7,322 nt of DNA. Origin: Candidatus Poribacteria bacterium (lineage in GTDB: Bacteria > Poribacteria > WGA-4E > DTYX01). The translations under genes were made by a program, and so were the position numbers. The stretch covers positions 1-7,322 of the forward strand of contig DTYX01000861.1 of assembly GCA_012961655.1 (NCBI GenBank), read 5' to 3'. The notes under the pieces were generated by a model. It ran no database searches. It saw only the letters and a program-made list of their open reading frames with translations, and was not told the origin of the DNA. The first letter of the stretch is position 1; the number at the start of each line of letters is the position of its first letter. Positions 1 to 6,027 of this stretch are shown here, one piece after another.

Positions 1-933
1 ACGGTTCTCATTGAAAAAGCGATTCAGGCCGGGAATATTGAGATAAAGGATTTGAGCGGAGGCTTCACATCCTGGGCCAGTGGTACGAAGGAGGGTGCTA
101 TCCAGGTCACCGAAGAAGCCGGACGCCAGGGACAGAAGGGGTTGCGCTGGCATATCCTCGTAGACCATAAAATTGACGGCGGTGAGGGTGGCAAGTATCC
201 CATCGGTTGGCCGCGTATTTCCAGAACGTTCAAGCCAGGCGAATTGGACATGAGCGGCTACGACTATCTATCTTTCGTCGTGCGCGTCGATTCAGACCGT
301 GATGAGGTGGCTGACGATTTCACGCCTCTTGGGTTTGTTCTGGCTTCGCACAAAGTGAAGCAGCGATTCTTTGAAACTCAACGCGATTTGGGAGACCGGC
401 AGCGCGTATGGATTCCCATCAACTTCGCCATCAAGAACCTTATGAAGGAGGTGGGACTGGGCGCCCATCCATGGCGAGATATTTCACGCGTGCAGATTTT
501 CATCTCTGAAAACGATTTCGCGCACAATACGAATCTGACGTTCGACGTAGCCAGCGTCAAGCTGTTGCGGTTCAAGTCTCCCATAATCTCGGACATCACT
601 GTGCCAGAGTATCTTCTGTTGCCAAAGCCCCGACTGCCGGTCTCATTTGAAGTCATGGGGACCAACTCGGCAAACCCCAACCGACGACTTCGTCTTACGG
701 TCAAGCCGGGAAGTCATGAAGTCATCGCATCACTTTCAACCGGGGCGGTACAACCGATAGTACAACAAAGACAAGACCTGGCCGAACAACGCGTCATTGT
801 CCTTGACACCTCGTCCATTTCCCCGGGCCGCTATCAACTTCAACTGAGGATTACTGACGCCGAGGGCAGGCTCTGTTCGGAGGAGACACGGTACATAGAA
901 GCTATCCCTGGACCCGACTACGACACACGCTGA
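1..933 (+). CDS. C-terminal part of a beta-rich, probably carbohydrate-binding extracellular protein (5' end outside window)
   Basis: The reading frame is open from the first base, so this is the last 310 residues of a longer protein; the TTG at 52 lies inside the frame and is not needed as a start. Residues about 15-192 look like a jelly-roll carbohydrate-binding or galactose-binding-like domain: aromatic-rich strands (GFTSWASG, KGLRWHI, YDYLSFVVRVD), a WIPINF strand, and a closing strand FDVASVKLLRF after a helical ISRVQIFIS segment. Residues about 195-303 alternate polar and hydrophobic residues (LPVSFEVMG, RLRLTVKPG, RYQLQLRITDAEG) as in an Ig-like or fibronectin-like beta-sandwich. No catalytic motif is visible. 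An enzymatic domain may lie upstream of the window. The gene ends in TGA, and 64 nt separate it from the next start. Domain family is inferred from pattern, not from a search; the coding call is secure, the function is not. Confidence 0.8.
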   Translation, partial: TVLIEKAIQAGNIEIKDLSGGFTSWASGTKEGAIQVTEEAGRQGQKGLRWHILVDHKIDGGEGGKYPIGWPRISRTFKPGELDMSGYDYLSFVVRVDSDRDEVADDFTPLGFVLASHKVKQRFFETQRDLGDRQRVWIPINFAIKNLMKEVGLGAHPWRDISRVQIFISENDFAHNTNLTFDVASVKLLRFKSPIISDITVPEYLLLPKPRLPVSFEVMGTNSANPNRRLRLTVKPGSHEVIASLSTGAVQPIVQQRQDLAEQRVIVLDTSSISPGRYQLQLRITDAEGRLCSEETRYIEAIPGPDYDTR

Positions 934-997
934 TTGAGGCGAATCGGACAATTACTCAGATATCATGAATCTTATAAGCACTACAAGGAGGGGGTCA
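934..997 (+). promoter_or_regulatory. Leader of the small zinc-ribbon gene with strong Shine-Dalgarno
   Basis: This gap ends with AAGGAGG at 985-991, six bases before the ATG at 998. It is the strongest ribosome binding site in the window and decides the start of the next gene over the in-frame ATG at 965, which has no such site. The stretch is AT-rich and contains TTGAGG at 934-939 and AT-rich hexamers such as AGATAT (958-963) and TTATAA (972-977), which could form a weak promoter, but no pair is convincing. No stem-loop terminator for the preceding gene was found. Confidence 0.45.
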
Positions 998-1252
998 ATG
1001 TCTAATCATGCTGGTAGTTATATGCTCAATGATTTATTGAGCAAAATGGTTGAATTTGGTTATTTTAAGGATATGAATGAAGTGGAAAACAAAAAATTTC
1101 TTACAATGATAAACAAGCTGATATTTTATAATGATTGCAATTTAGGCGAAGTGTTTGATGAGAAATTAGCAAAAGTATTTAATATTTGCAGGTATTGTTC
1201 AAAGTATCGTCTAGACATAAATGATGAAGGATATTGCAAAGAGTGTGCTTGA
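998..1252 (+). CDS. Small AT-rich gene: 84-residue protein with C-terminal CxxC...CxxC putative zinc ribbon
   Basis: I do not recognise this gene. The 84-residue product has no signal peptide and should be cytoplasmic. Residues 1-62 look helical and rich in Asn, Lys and Phe (MLNDLLSKMVEFGYF, KKFLTMINKLIFY). The tail carries C64-x2-C67 and C80-x2-C83 with 12 residues between the pairs, the spacing of a small zinc ribbon or treble-clef-like knuckle; C47 is extra. Start 998 is chosen for its AAGGAGG site; ATG 965 would add 11 residues (MNLISTTRRGS) without a ribosome site. By hand count lines 1021-1260 are about 28% GC, far below the neighbours, which suggests foreign origin. It stops 26 nt before the pectate lyase start, so the two are probably co-transcribed. 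A DNA-binding, regulatory or protein-partner role is possible, but nothing in the sequence decides it. Confidence 0.75.
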   Translation: MSNHAGSYMLNDLLSKMVEFGYFKDMNEVENKKFLTMINKLIFYNDCNLGEVFDEKLAKVFNICRYCSKYRLDINDEGYCKECA

Positions 1253-1278
1253 AAAATAAGAAAACAAGGAGATGCAAT

Positions 1279-2484
1279 ATGGTATCACAATTTTACCGTA
1301 AACTATCAATCACAGTAGTTGCCTTGGTGACACTTCTACATTTAGCAAGTTTCGCCACCACTCCTAAATCTTTGCCTGAAGGAAGAACGCATCAAATGGC
1401 GGAACAAGCTCGTAGAGAGCCTGTATTGGGAAGTTCAACACGTCCTTACGAAGACCTGCTCAATCATCGAGCCGGGTTTGCGAAGGATGTTACTGGAGGA
1501 GCTGGCGGAGAAGTGGTTGTGATAGACAGCCTGAACTACAAGAACTTAAAGGATGCACTGGAGAGTGATGGACCAAAATGGATTAGATTCAAACCGGGAC
1601 TCAAAGGAGAGATTGAGATCGAAGGGCATCTCTACATAAAGTCGGATAAGACCATCGATGGAAGAGGGGCTGATATTACGCTTACCTCGCCTGATGATTG
1701 CGATGAAATACGGTTTTGGGGAAGGGAGAAAAGGAACCATAGTATAGAAGTCAATAGAAGCAATCTTATTGTCCACAATATCAAAATAATAAGGATTGGC
1801 GCAGGTGATAATTGCGGTCAAGGCATTGGGATTGCGTTTGACGCTCGGAATGTCTGGATTGACCATGTGACTTTTTCTCATAATGGCGACGAATCCGTCT
1901 CGATGGGGAAGGGAGCGACAGACCTTACGGTATCATGGTGCAGATTTGTTGACACCGATAAAGGCATTCTATTAAGTTGGGGCGACAAGGGGGATGACGC
2001 GTTAGATGGAGTGATAAAAGCCACCATACATCATTGTTATTTCTTAAGAGTAAATGGACGGTCACCATTCTTGACGTATGGAAGGGCCCATTATTTTAAT
2101 AACTACAATAAAGACTGGAATTGGGGTGCAGTTCATTCAACAATGGGAGCGGAGGTTTATTCGGAAAATAACATATATGGCGGTGGGCGTTGGAACAATT
2201 CACCTCCAGCTATTGATACCATTTCAAATCGATGGCGTCCCAAACCAGGTTATGCAAAGACAGTTGGAGATGTATTTCTCAATATCCCTGATGGTATAGA
2301 TGCACGAGGCCCAGGAATCAACACTGGAAAAGTGTTTAATCCTGGCGAGTTTTATGAATACAAGGCAGAGCCTGCGGATGACAGATTAAAAGATAAACTT
2401 GAAAAATACGCTGGATGGTCGGAAGACCCTCAGTGGCCGGAAGATGATGAGCCGCTGGGTAAGGAAAGAGAGCGCACTAATTAA
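1279..2484 (+). CDS. Secreted pectate lyase, polysaccharide lyase family 1-like
   Basis: Predicted to cleave polygalacturonate by calcium-dependent beta-elimination outside the cytoplasm. The 401-residue product starts at ATG 1279, seven bases after AAGGAG (1266-1271); an upstream extension from 1234 would overlap the small gene and spoil the signal peptide. Residues 1-27 are a signal peptide (positive MVSQFYRK, hydrophobic core, ASFA-TT cleavage region). A parallel beta-helix follows: VTGGAGGEVVVIDS (71-84), IRFKPGLKGEIEI, KTIDGRGADITL (124-135), then the family hallmark VWIDHVTFS (192-200), K228 in VDTDKGILLSW, and R261-S-P with H271 and NN274-275 in RSPFLTYGRAHYFNNY. From memory of Dickeya PelC, K228 and R261 correspond to K190 and the catalytic R218, while the R223 position is T266. 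Cysteines 141, 179, 221 and 253 could form disulfides. There is no dockerin or C-terminal binding module. Sampled GC is 38-50%, below most neighbours. The fold and family call is strong; the exact substrate is inferred. Confidence 0.92.
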   Translation: MVSQFYRKLSITVVALVTLLHLASFATTPKSLPEGRTHQMAEQARREPVLGSSTRPYEDLLNHRAGFAKDVTGGAGGEVVVIDSLNYKNLKDALESDGPKWIRFKPGLKGEIEIEGHLYIKSDKTIDGRGADITLTSPDDCDEIRFWGREKRNHSIEVNRSNLIVHNIKIIRIGAGDNCGQGIGIAFDARNVWIDHVTFSHNGDESVSMGKGATDLTVSWCRFVDTDKGILLSWGDKGDDALDGVIKATIHHCYFLRVNGRSPFLTYGRAHYFNNYNKDWNWGAVHSTMGAEVYSENNIYGGGRWNNSPPAIDTISNRWRPKPGYAKTVGDVFLNIPDGIDARGPGINTGKVFNPGEFYEYKAEPADDRLKDKLEKYAGWSEDPQWPEDDEPLGKERERTN

Positions 2485-2598
2485 GCCTACGAATCAATTC
2501 AAGGCTGAAAGCTGAAGTCGTCTCAAAGACTACTAAGTCAACGTATTAGTCCACTTCGAGTGGACTTTAGCTATTAGCCTGAACTTTGAGTTCAAGGC
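2484..2598. repeat. REPIN-like palindrome: two inverted copies of a two-hairpin unit
   Basis: Four consecutive hairpins fill the gap between the pectate lyase gene and the next gene. H1 is 2484-2506 (AGCCT/AGGCT outer stem, GAA/TTC inner stem). H2 is 2516-2534 (AGTCGTCT, loop CAA, AGACTACT, one mismatch). H3 is 2548-2566 (AGTCCACT, loop TCG, AGTGGACT, perfect 8-bp stem). H4 is 2577-2598 (GCC, GAACT, loop TTG, AGTTC, GGC, with a one-base bulge). H1-H2 is an inverted, diverged copy of H3-H4: the reverse complement of 2548-2598 aligns by hand with 2485-2534 at 36 identities in 52 columns, including the linker (AGCT core). A 13-nt spacer, 2535-2547, lies between the copies. Such inverted pairs resemble REP doublets (REPINs) moved by RAYT transposases. 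The hairpins are not followed by a T-run, so they are not typical rho-independent terminators, though they could stop or stabilise transcripts. Confidence 0.7.
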
Positions 2599-2659
2599 GT
2601 TAGAACGTACGAATTACCACCAAAAATCCGTTAAGTTGATACGTATGGAGACTTGAATT
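2599..2659 (+). promoter_or_regulatory. 5' leader and ribosome binding site of the fusion gene
   Basis: Between the last hairpin and the ATG at 2660 lie 61 AT-rich bases. GGAGA at 2647-2651 with an 8-base gap to ATG is an adequate Shine-Dalgarno and supports the start. A promoter may lie here because the hairpin block upstream would separate this gene from the pectate lyase transcript, but I see no convincing -35/-10 pair. Confidence 0.4.
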
Positions 2660-4696
2660 ATGAAAATACCAACAACCCCATTCCTGATAACTGTTGCAAC
2701 AATAGCTTACGCAATTACGTATTTAGCTACCGCACAAGCATATCCCAGTCATGCCATGCGAATCCCGGAGTTGGCTCAGAACCTCCTGCTTGAAGCCAAA
2801 GTCTCGAGCAATCTCGAATCCTATCAGAAGGGTTTGCGCGGAGCTGCCGACCACATGATATATGACATCCAGCAGAAGGACTTCGTCAGGGATTCGCAGT
2901 TTCATGAGTATGGTGTCGGGTTTGGGCAGGTTCTGGGTGTGATTTTAGAGGATGACCCAGCTTGGTGGATGGCAGAATGGCCCAAACCTGTAAAAGCCAA
3001 TCTAATAATTCTCAGCGGTGTATACGACAATCAGCCCCAACCGGAGACTGCCTGGAAGATCGAGCTGCGCTACAATGGTCAGTGGATGACTCATGCGCGC
3101 GGCGTGGGAGATTGGTACGACGGCAGCCGCTACGAATGGGGAGGCCCAGAGACAGAGGTGATTACCTTCGATGCCATACGGGTTAGCGTCTTCAGCAAAG
3201 ATGACAAGACACCCATCAAGAGCATTCACTTCCGAGGCGAAGAAGGGGTTTCGTGGGTGGTGACTTATTATCCTCCCATTGACGCAAAGCTGAAACTGCC
3301 GCATTGGCCTGTCCGCACAGGACAGTCAGTGGAGTTCGAGGCAGTCGAGTCGTTAGGCAAGATCATCTCATGGCAATGGGATTTCGGAGACGGTAAGAAC
3401 GCGAGCGGCCGCAAAGTCAATCATACGTATACTAAACCAGGCTCCTACCTGGTCAAACTCCATTTCTCAGATGGTACGGACACTGCACGTCGTTCTGGCG
3501 CCATCACAGTGATACCGCCCTTCAGGATGCGTATCAAACTCTTGAATGGTCCTGTGCTGGTGGGTGAACCAGCCAATTTTGAGGGTTATGTCGACGGTGA
3601 ACAGGTCAACGAATATGTATGGTCTTTTGGGGACGGAGAGACTGCGCGTGGCAAGGATGTCAGTCATGTCTTTGATAAGCCCGGCGTCTATCAGGTCAAG
3701 CTGTCTGTCTCTGATGGCACATACCCGGATGAATGTACTACGATTGTTCGGGTGCATACGGGGGAAACCATGAAAACAAATGATAAGATTGCAATCTGGC
3801 TTGATACCGATATCGGTGGGGATATAGATGACGCTGTCTGTCTCCTCCTGGCCATCCGCCACCCACAAATAGAACTCGTCGGCGTCTCTACCGTGCGGGG
3901 CTGCATTGGAGCCGTAGATGTGGCTGCATGGTTGTGCAGGGAGATGTTGCAGCGCGCAGGATTCTCGCAGATACCTGTCCTGCCCGGCGCAGTTGCGTCA
4001 TTCTCTGGCAGTTCTTATCCAAGCGGTGTCGGATCATACGGCCGCCTCGGTCCTGCGCCTGAACCTGTCTCACCGGAGGACGATGACTCACGCCTGGATG
4101 CTATAGCGGATGCCATGCGCCGGGTTGGCAAACCCTTCCACCTCGTTACCATCGGACCACTTACCAATGCCGCCTGGCTCGTGGAGCGCCATCCCGAGGT
4201 AGCGAAGCAATGGGAAACTGTTACCTGCATGGCTGGGCAACTGACAGACGAACCTGAGTGCAACGTCGGGCTTGACCCTGACGCTGCCAGGGTCGTATGT
4301 GAAAAACTCACCCCACGCTTGGTTGGTATGGAAGCGATTGGCCCTGCCATTCCGCGTGAAGAGGCCGATGCCGCGCTGGATTCCACCGACCCTGCCTCCG
4401 CTTTCCTGCAAGAGTGCTACGCGGTCTACCGCTCCCAGGCTGACTGGGGTGGACCAGAACCCGAGCGCCGTCCCCTCACCGTATTCGACCCTACCACGCT
4501 GCTCTCGGTGGTCCAGGCGGATGCTTTCGATTTCAAGCCTGTGCATTTAGTAGTTGAGAAAGACGGCCGCTTCCGCCTCACCGATGGCGGTTCACCAGTC
4601 AGCTATGCCTTCTCCAGCGACTGGGATATTCTCAAGCCGTTGATTATCGCGCTTCTCCGCGGTGAGGATATAGGTAATTTACGCCCCGGCCAGTAA
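2660..4696 (+). CDS. Exported fusion: discoidin-like domain, two PKD domains and inosine-uridine nucleoside hydrolase-like domain
   Basis: A 678-residue protein with a signal peptide (residues 1-27, MKIPTTPFLITVATIAYA core, ATAQA-YP cleavage). Residues about 40-205 resemble an F5/8 type C (discoidin) beta domain: AADHMIYD, VKANLIILSGVYD, AWKIELRYNGQW, FDAIRVSVFS. Two PKD domains follow, each with its signature: WDFGDGKN with HTYTKPGSYLVKLHFSDG (about 210-285) and WSFGDGET with HVFDKPGVYQVKLSVSDG (about 288-366). Residues 371-678 form a complete nucleoside hydrolase-like domain, which in its family cleaves the N-glycosidic bond of ribonucleosides: DTDIGGDIDDA (382-392, calcium-binding aspartates, with a short insertion against DTDPGxDDA), IGPLTNAAWL (498-507), CNVGLDPDAA (534-543) and FDPTTLL (609-615). 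The usual His before that last Asp is Phe609. Residue 371 is Met with GGGGGAA upstream, so the last 308 residues match a free-standing family member. GC rises and Cys count jumps (1 before 371, 7 after) at the junction. TAA is 35 nt before the next gene. Confidence 0.88.
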   Translation: MKIPTTPFLITVATIAYAITYLATAQAYPSHAMRIPELAQNLLLEAKVSSNLESYQKGLRGAADHMIYDIQQKDFVRDSQFHEYGVGFGQVLGVILEDDPAWWMAEWPKPVKANLIILSGVYDNQPQPETAWKIELRYNGQWMTHARGVGDWYDGSRYEWGGPETEVITFDAIRVSVFSKDDKTPIKSIHFRGEEGVSWVVTYYPPIDAKLKLPHWPVRTGQSVEFEAVESLGKIISWQWDFGDGKNASGRKVNHTYTKPGSYLVKLHFSDGTDTARRSGAITVIPPFRMRIKLLNGPVLVGEPANFEGYVDGEQVNEYVWSFGDGETARGKDVSHVFDKPGVYQVKLSVSDGTYPDECTTIVRVHTGETMKTNDKIAIWLDTDIGGDIDDAVCLLLAIRHPQIELVGVSTVRGCIGAVDVAAWLCREMLQRAGFSQIPVLPGAVASFSGSSYPSGVGSYGRLGPAPEPVSPEDDDSRLDAIADAMRRVGKPFHLVTIGPLTNAAWLVERHPEVAKQWETVTCMAGQLTDEPECNVGLDPDAARVVCEKLTPRLVGMEAIGPAIPREEADAALDSTDPASAFLQECYAVYRSQADWGGPEPERRPLTVFDPTTLLSVVQADAFDFKPVHLVVEKDGRFRLTDGGSPVSYAFSSDWDILKPLIIALLRGEDIGNLRPGQ

Positions 4697-4731
4697 TTTC
4701 GGCCGTTGCTAACAGAGTAAAGGAAAAATCA

Positions 4732-5976
4732 ATGTTCGTTCACCATTTGCATGTTGCAGCTTTGATAACCTCATGTTTAGCATATAGTTTAACAGAATCC
4801 TCTCAGCCAGATAGTGGGCATATTCCTACGGGAGTAACCTTTCACAAAGACACCATATTCAGGTCTGACGCCTACGGCGATAATTGGTGTATTACATGGG
4901 CGGCGGATGACTCGCAGATTACATCGATGGATGATGGGAATTGGTTGGGAAGTGAGTATAGCTACCACAACCATCTGTATCGCATCATTGGCAGTCCAGA
5001 CGAGTTTCGGAGAGAGGACATCCCCAATTACCCACAGTTTCCCCAGGGAGCCGGAAGCTGGTTTGGATACGGAATCACTTCGGTTGACGGCGTTTTATAT
5101 TCGGTCATCTCGAAAACTCCTGCCAATAGATGGTCAGGGCCATTCAGGGGGATTAAACTGCTGAAATCCACAGACAACGGACACACATGGTACCGAGTGA
5201 ATCGCCACGGAAACGAACGGAAAATTGGCCCGTGGGATGATGCCCGTAACGAGGTAAATGCCGATGAGATGTTTTTCCTTGAAGAGTTTGGGCTTCCTCA
5301 TCAAGAACAAGAAGCCTATCCTTTTTCTTACGTTGATTTTGTTAAGTGCGGAAAGGACAACTCGGCGGCGAAGGATGACTATCTGTACATCTATTCGCCG
5401 GAGGGAAGCCATGCGCATAAATTACTGCTGGCCCGTGTTCACAAAGACAAGCTCAGCATCCGAAACGCTTGGGAGTATTTCGTAAAGTACGAGAATCACT
5501 GCCCGGTTTGGACCTCCAACATTCACGAACGTGGCTATGTTCATATCTTTCCGGAGAAGAGCGGGGACGACAACTATTTCGGCTGGTATTCATGGCTGCC
5601 TTCGGTGGTATGGAACCAGGGACTTGGACTCTACATCATGGTCAACGGCGGAACATACGCGGGGCACGAAATGACCGCCTCAGATGAAGACTACTACGAT
5701 TCATGGATGCACACCCGAACAGGTAGCCTGGGGTTCTGGCACTCTGAGAATCCATACGGGCCCTGGCATGAGTTCTACTACACCGACTACTGGACGGTTG
5801 ACGACCCGGGCAACCTGACTTATCAGCCTAAACTTTCGCCAAAATGGATTAGCGGGGATGGGAAAGAGATGGTGCTAATCTGGTCGGACGCCATGAAGGA
5901 CAAGAACGGACGTTCTCATACAATCAACTATAGATGGAACCACATGAGAATTACATTATTATGCAATAGAGATTAA
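4732..5976 (+). CDS. Secreted DUF4185-like beta-propeller protein (putative glycosidase or glycan-binding)
   Basis: A 414-residue protein. ATG 4732 is supported by AAAGGA (4719-4724) with a seven-base gap. Residues 1-20 form a short signal peptide (FVHHLHVAALITSCLA); C15 lies in LITSCLAYS, which is not a clear lipobox. The mature part begins with NWCITWAADDSQITSMDDG (51-69), the tryptophan/aspartate strand typical of DUF4185 and related five-bladed propellers. S146-T-D-N-G-H-T-W153 is an exact Asp-box (SxDxGxTW), as in sialidase and BNR propellers. Repeated strands follow (DDYLYIYSPEG, KLLLARVHKDKL, PVWTSNIHERGYVHIF, LGLYIMVNGGTY, GFWHSENPYGPWHEFYY), the last like the 'S.NPyGPW' blade of GH43/propeller hydrolases; RWNHMRITL closes the fold. 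A catalytic triad cannot be assigned by eye. It follows the fusion gene by 35 nt, probably in one operon. Alternatives are a GH43/GH117-type hydrolase or a non-catalytic binding propeller. Confidence 0.82.
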   Translation: MFVHHLHVAALITSCLAYSLTESSQPDSGHIPTGVTFHKDTIFRSDAYGDNWCITWAADDSQITSMDDGNWLGSEYSYHNHLYRIIGSPDEFRREDIPNYPQFPQGAGSWFGYGITSVDGVLYSVISKTPANRWSGPFRGIKLLKSTDNGHTWYRVNRHGNERKIGPWDDARNEVNADEMFFLEEFGLPHQEQEAYPFSYVDFVKCGKDNSAAKDDYLYIYSPEGSHAHKLLLARVHKDKLSIRNAWEYFVKYENHCPVWTSNIHERGYVHIFPEKSGDDNYFGWYSWLPSVVWNQGLGLYIMVNGGTYAGHEMTASDEDYYDSWMHTRTGSLGFWHSENPYGPWHEFYYTDYWTVDDPGNLTYQPKLSPKWISGDGKEMVLIWSDAMKDKNGRSHTINYRWNHMRITLLCNRD

Positions 5977-6027
5977 TGCTTGTGAGAAATTCGGCATCGT
6001 CGGTCAGGTAAGAACAGAGGGTCGCTA

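Noticed and set aside
934..977. Sigma-70-like promoter before the small gene
   Set aside because: Candidate hexamers (TTGAGG, AGATAT, TTATAA) are poor matches or badly spaced, so no separate promoter is claimed.
965..997. Upstream ATG at 965 as start of the small gene
   Set aside because: It lacks a Shine-Dalgarno, while ATG 998 has AAGGAGG at ideal spacing; the extra residues would also cover that site.
1234..1278. Upstream extension of the pectate lyase to 1234
   Set aside because: It overlaps the end of the small gene, has no ribosome site, and puts 15 charged residues before a good signal peptide.
2548..2568. Perfect 8-bp hairpin as a rho-independent terminator
   Set aside because: Only three T residues follow and the stem is part of a repeated four-hairpin unit, so a repeat element explains it better.
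2488..2614. TACGAAT at 2488-2494 and 2608-2614 as a target-site duplication around the hairpin element
   Set aside because: The left copy lies inside hairpin H1 rather than outside the element, and a 7-base match in an AT-rich gap can be chance.
4088..4546. Open frame of 152 codons on the - strand, with other - strand frames at 4015-4386 and 3467-3868
   Set aside because: They lie wholly opposite the well-supported fusion gene, have no recognisable domain or ribosome site, and are expected where GC is high.
5977..6027. Terminator or regulatory element between the propeller gene and the GH-A gene
   Set aside because: No stable inverted repeat or T-run was seen; the gap holds only a GAGGG ribosome site.
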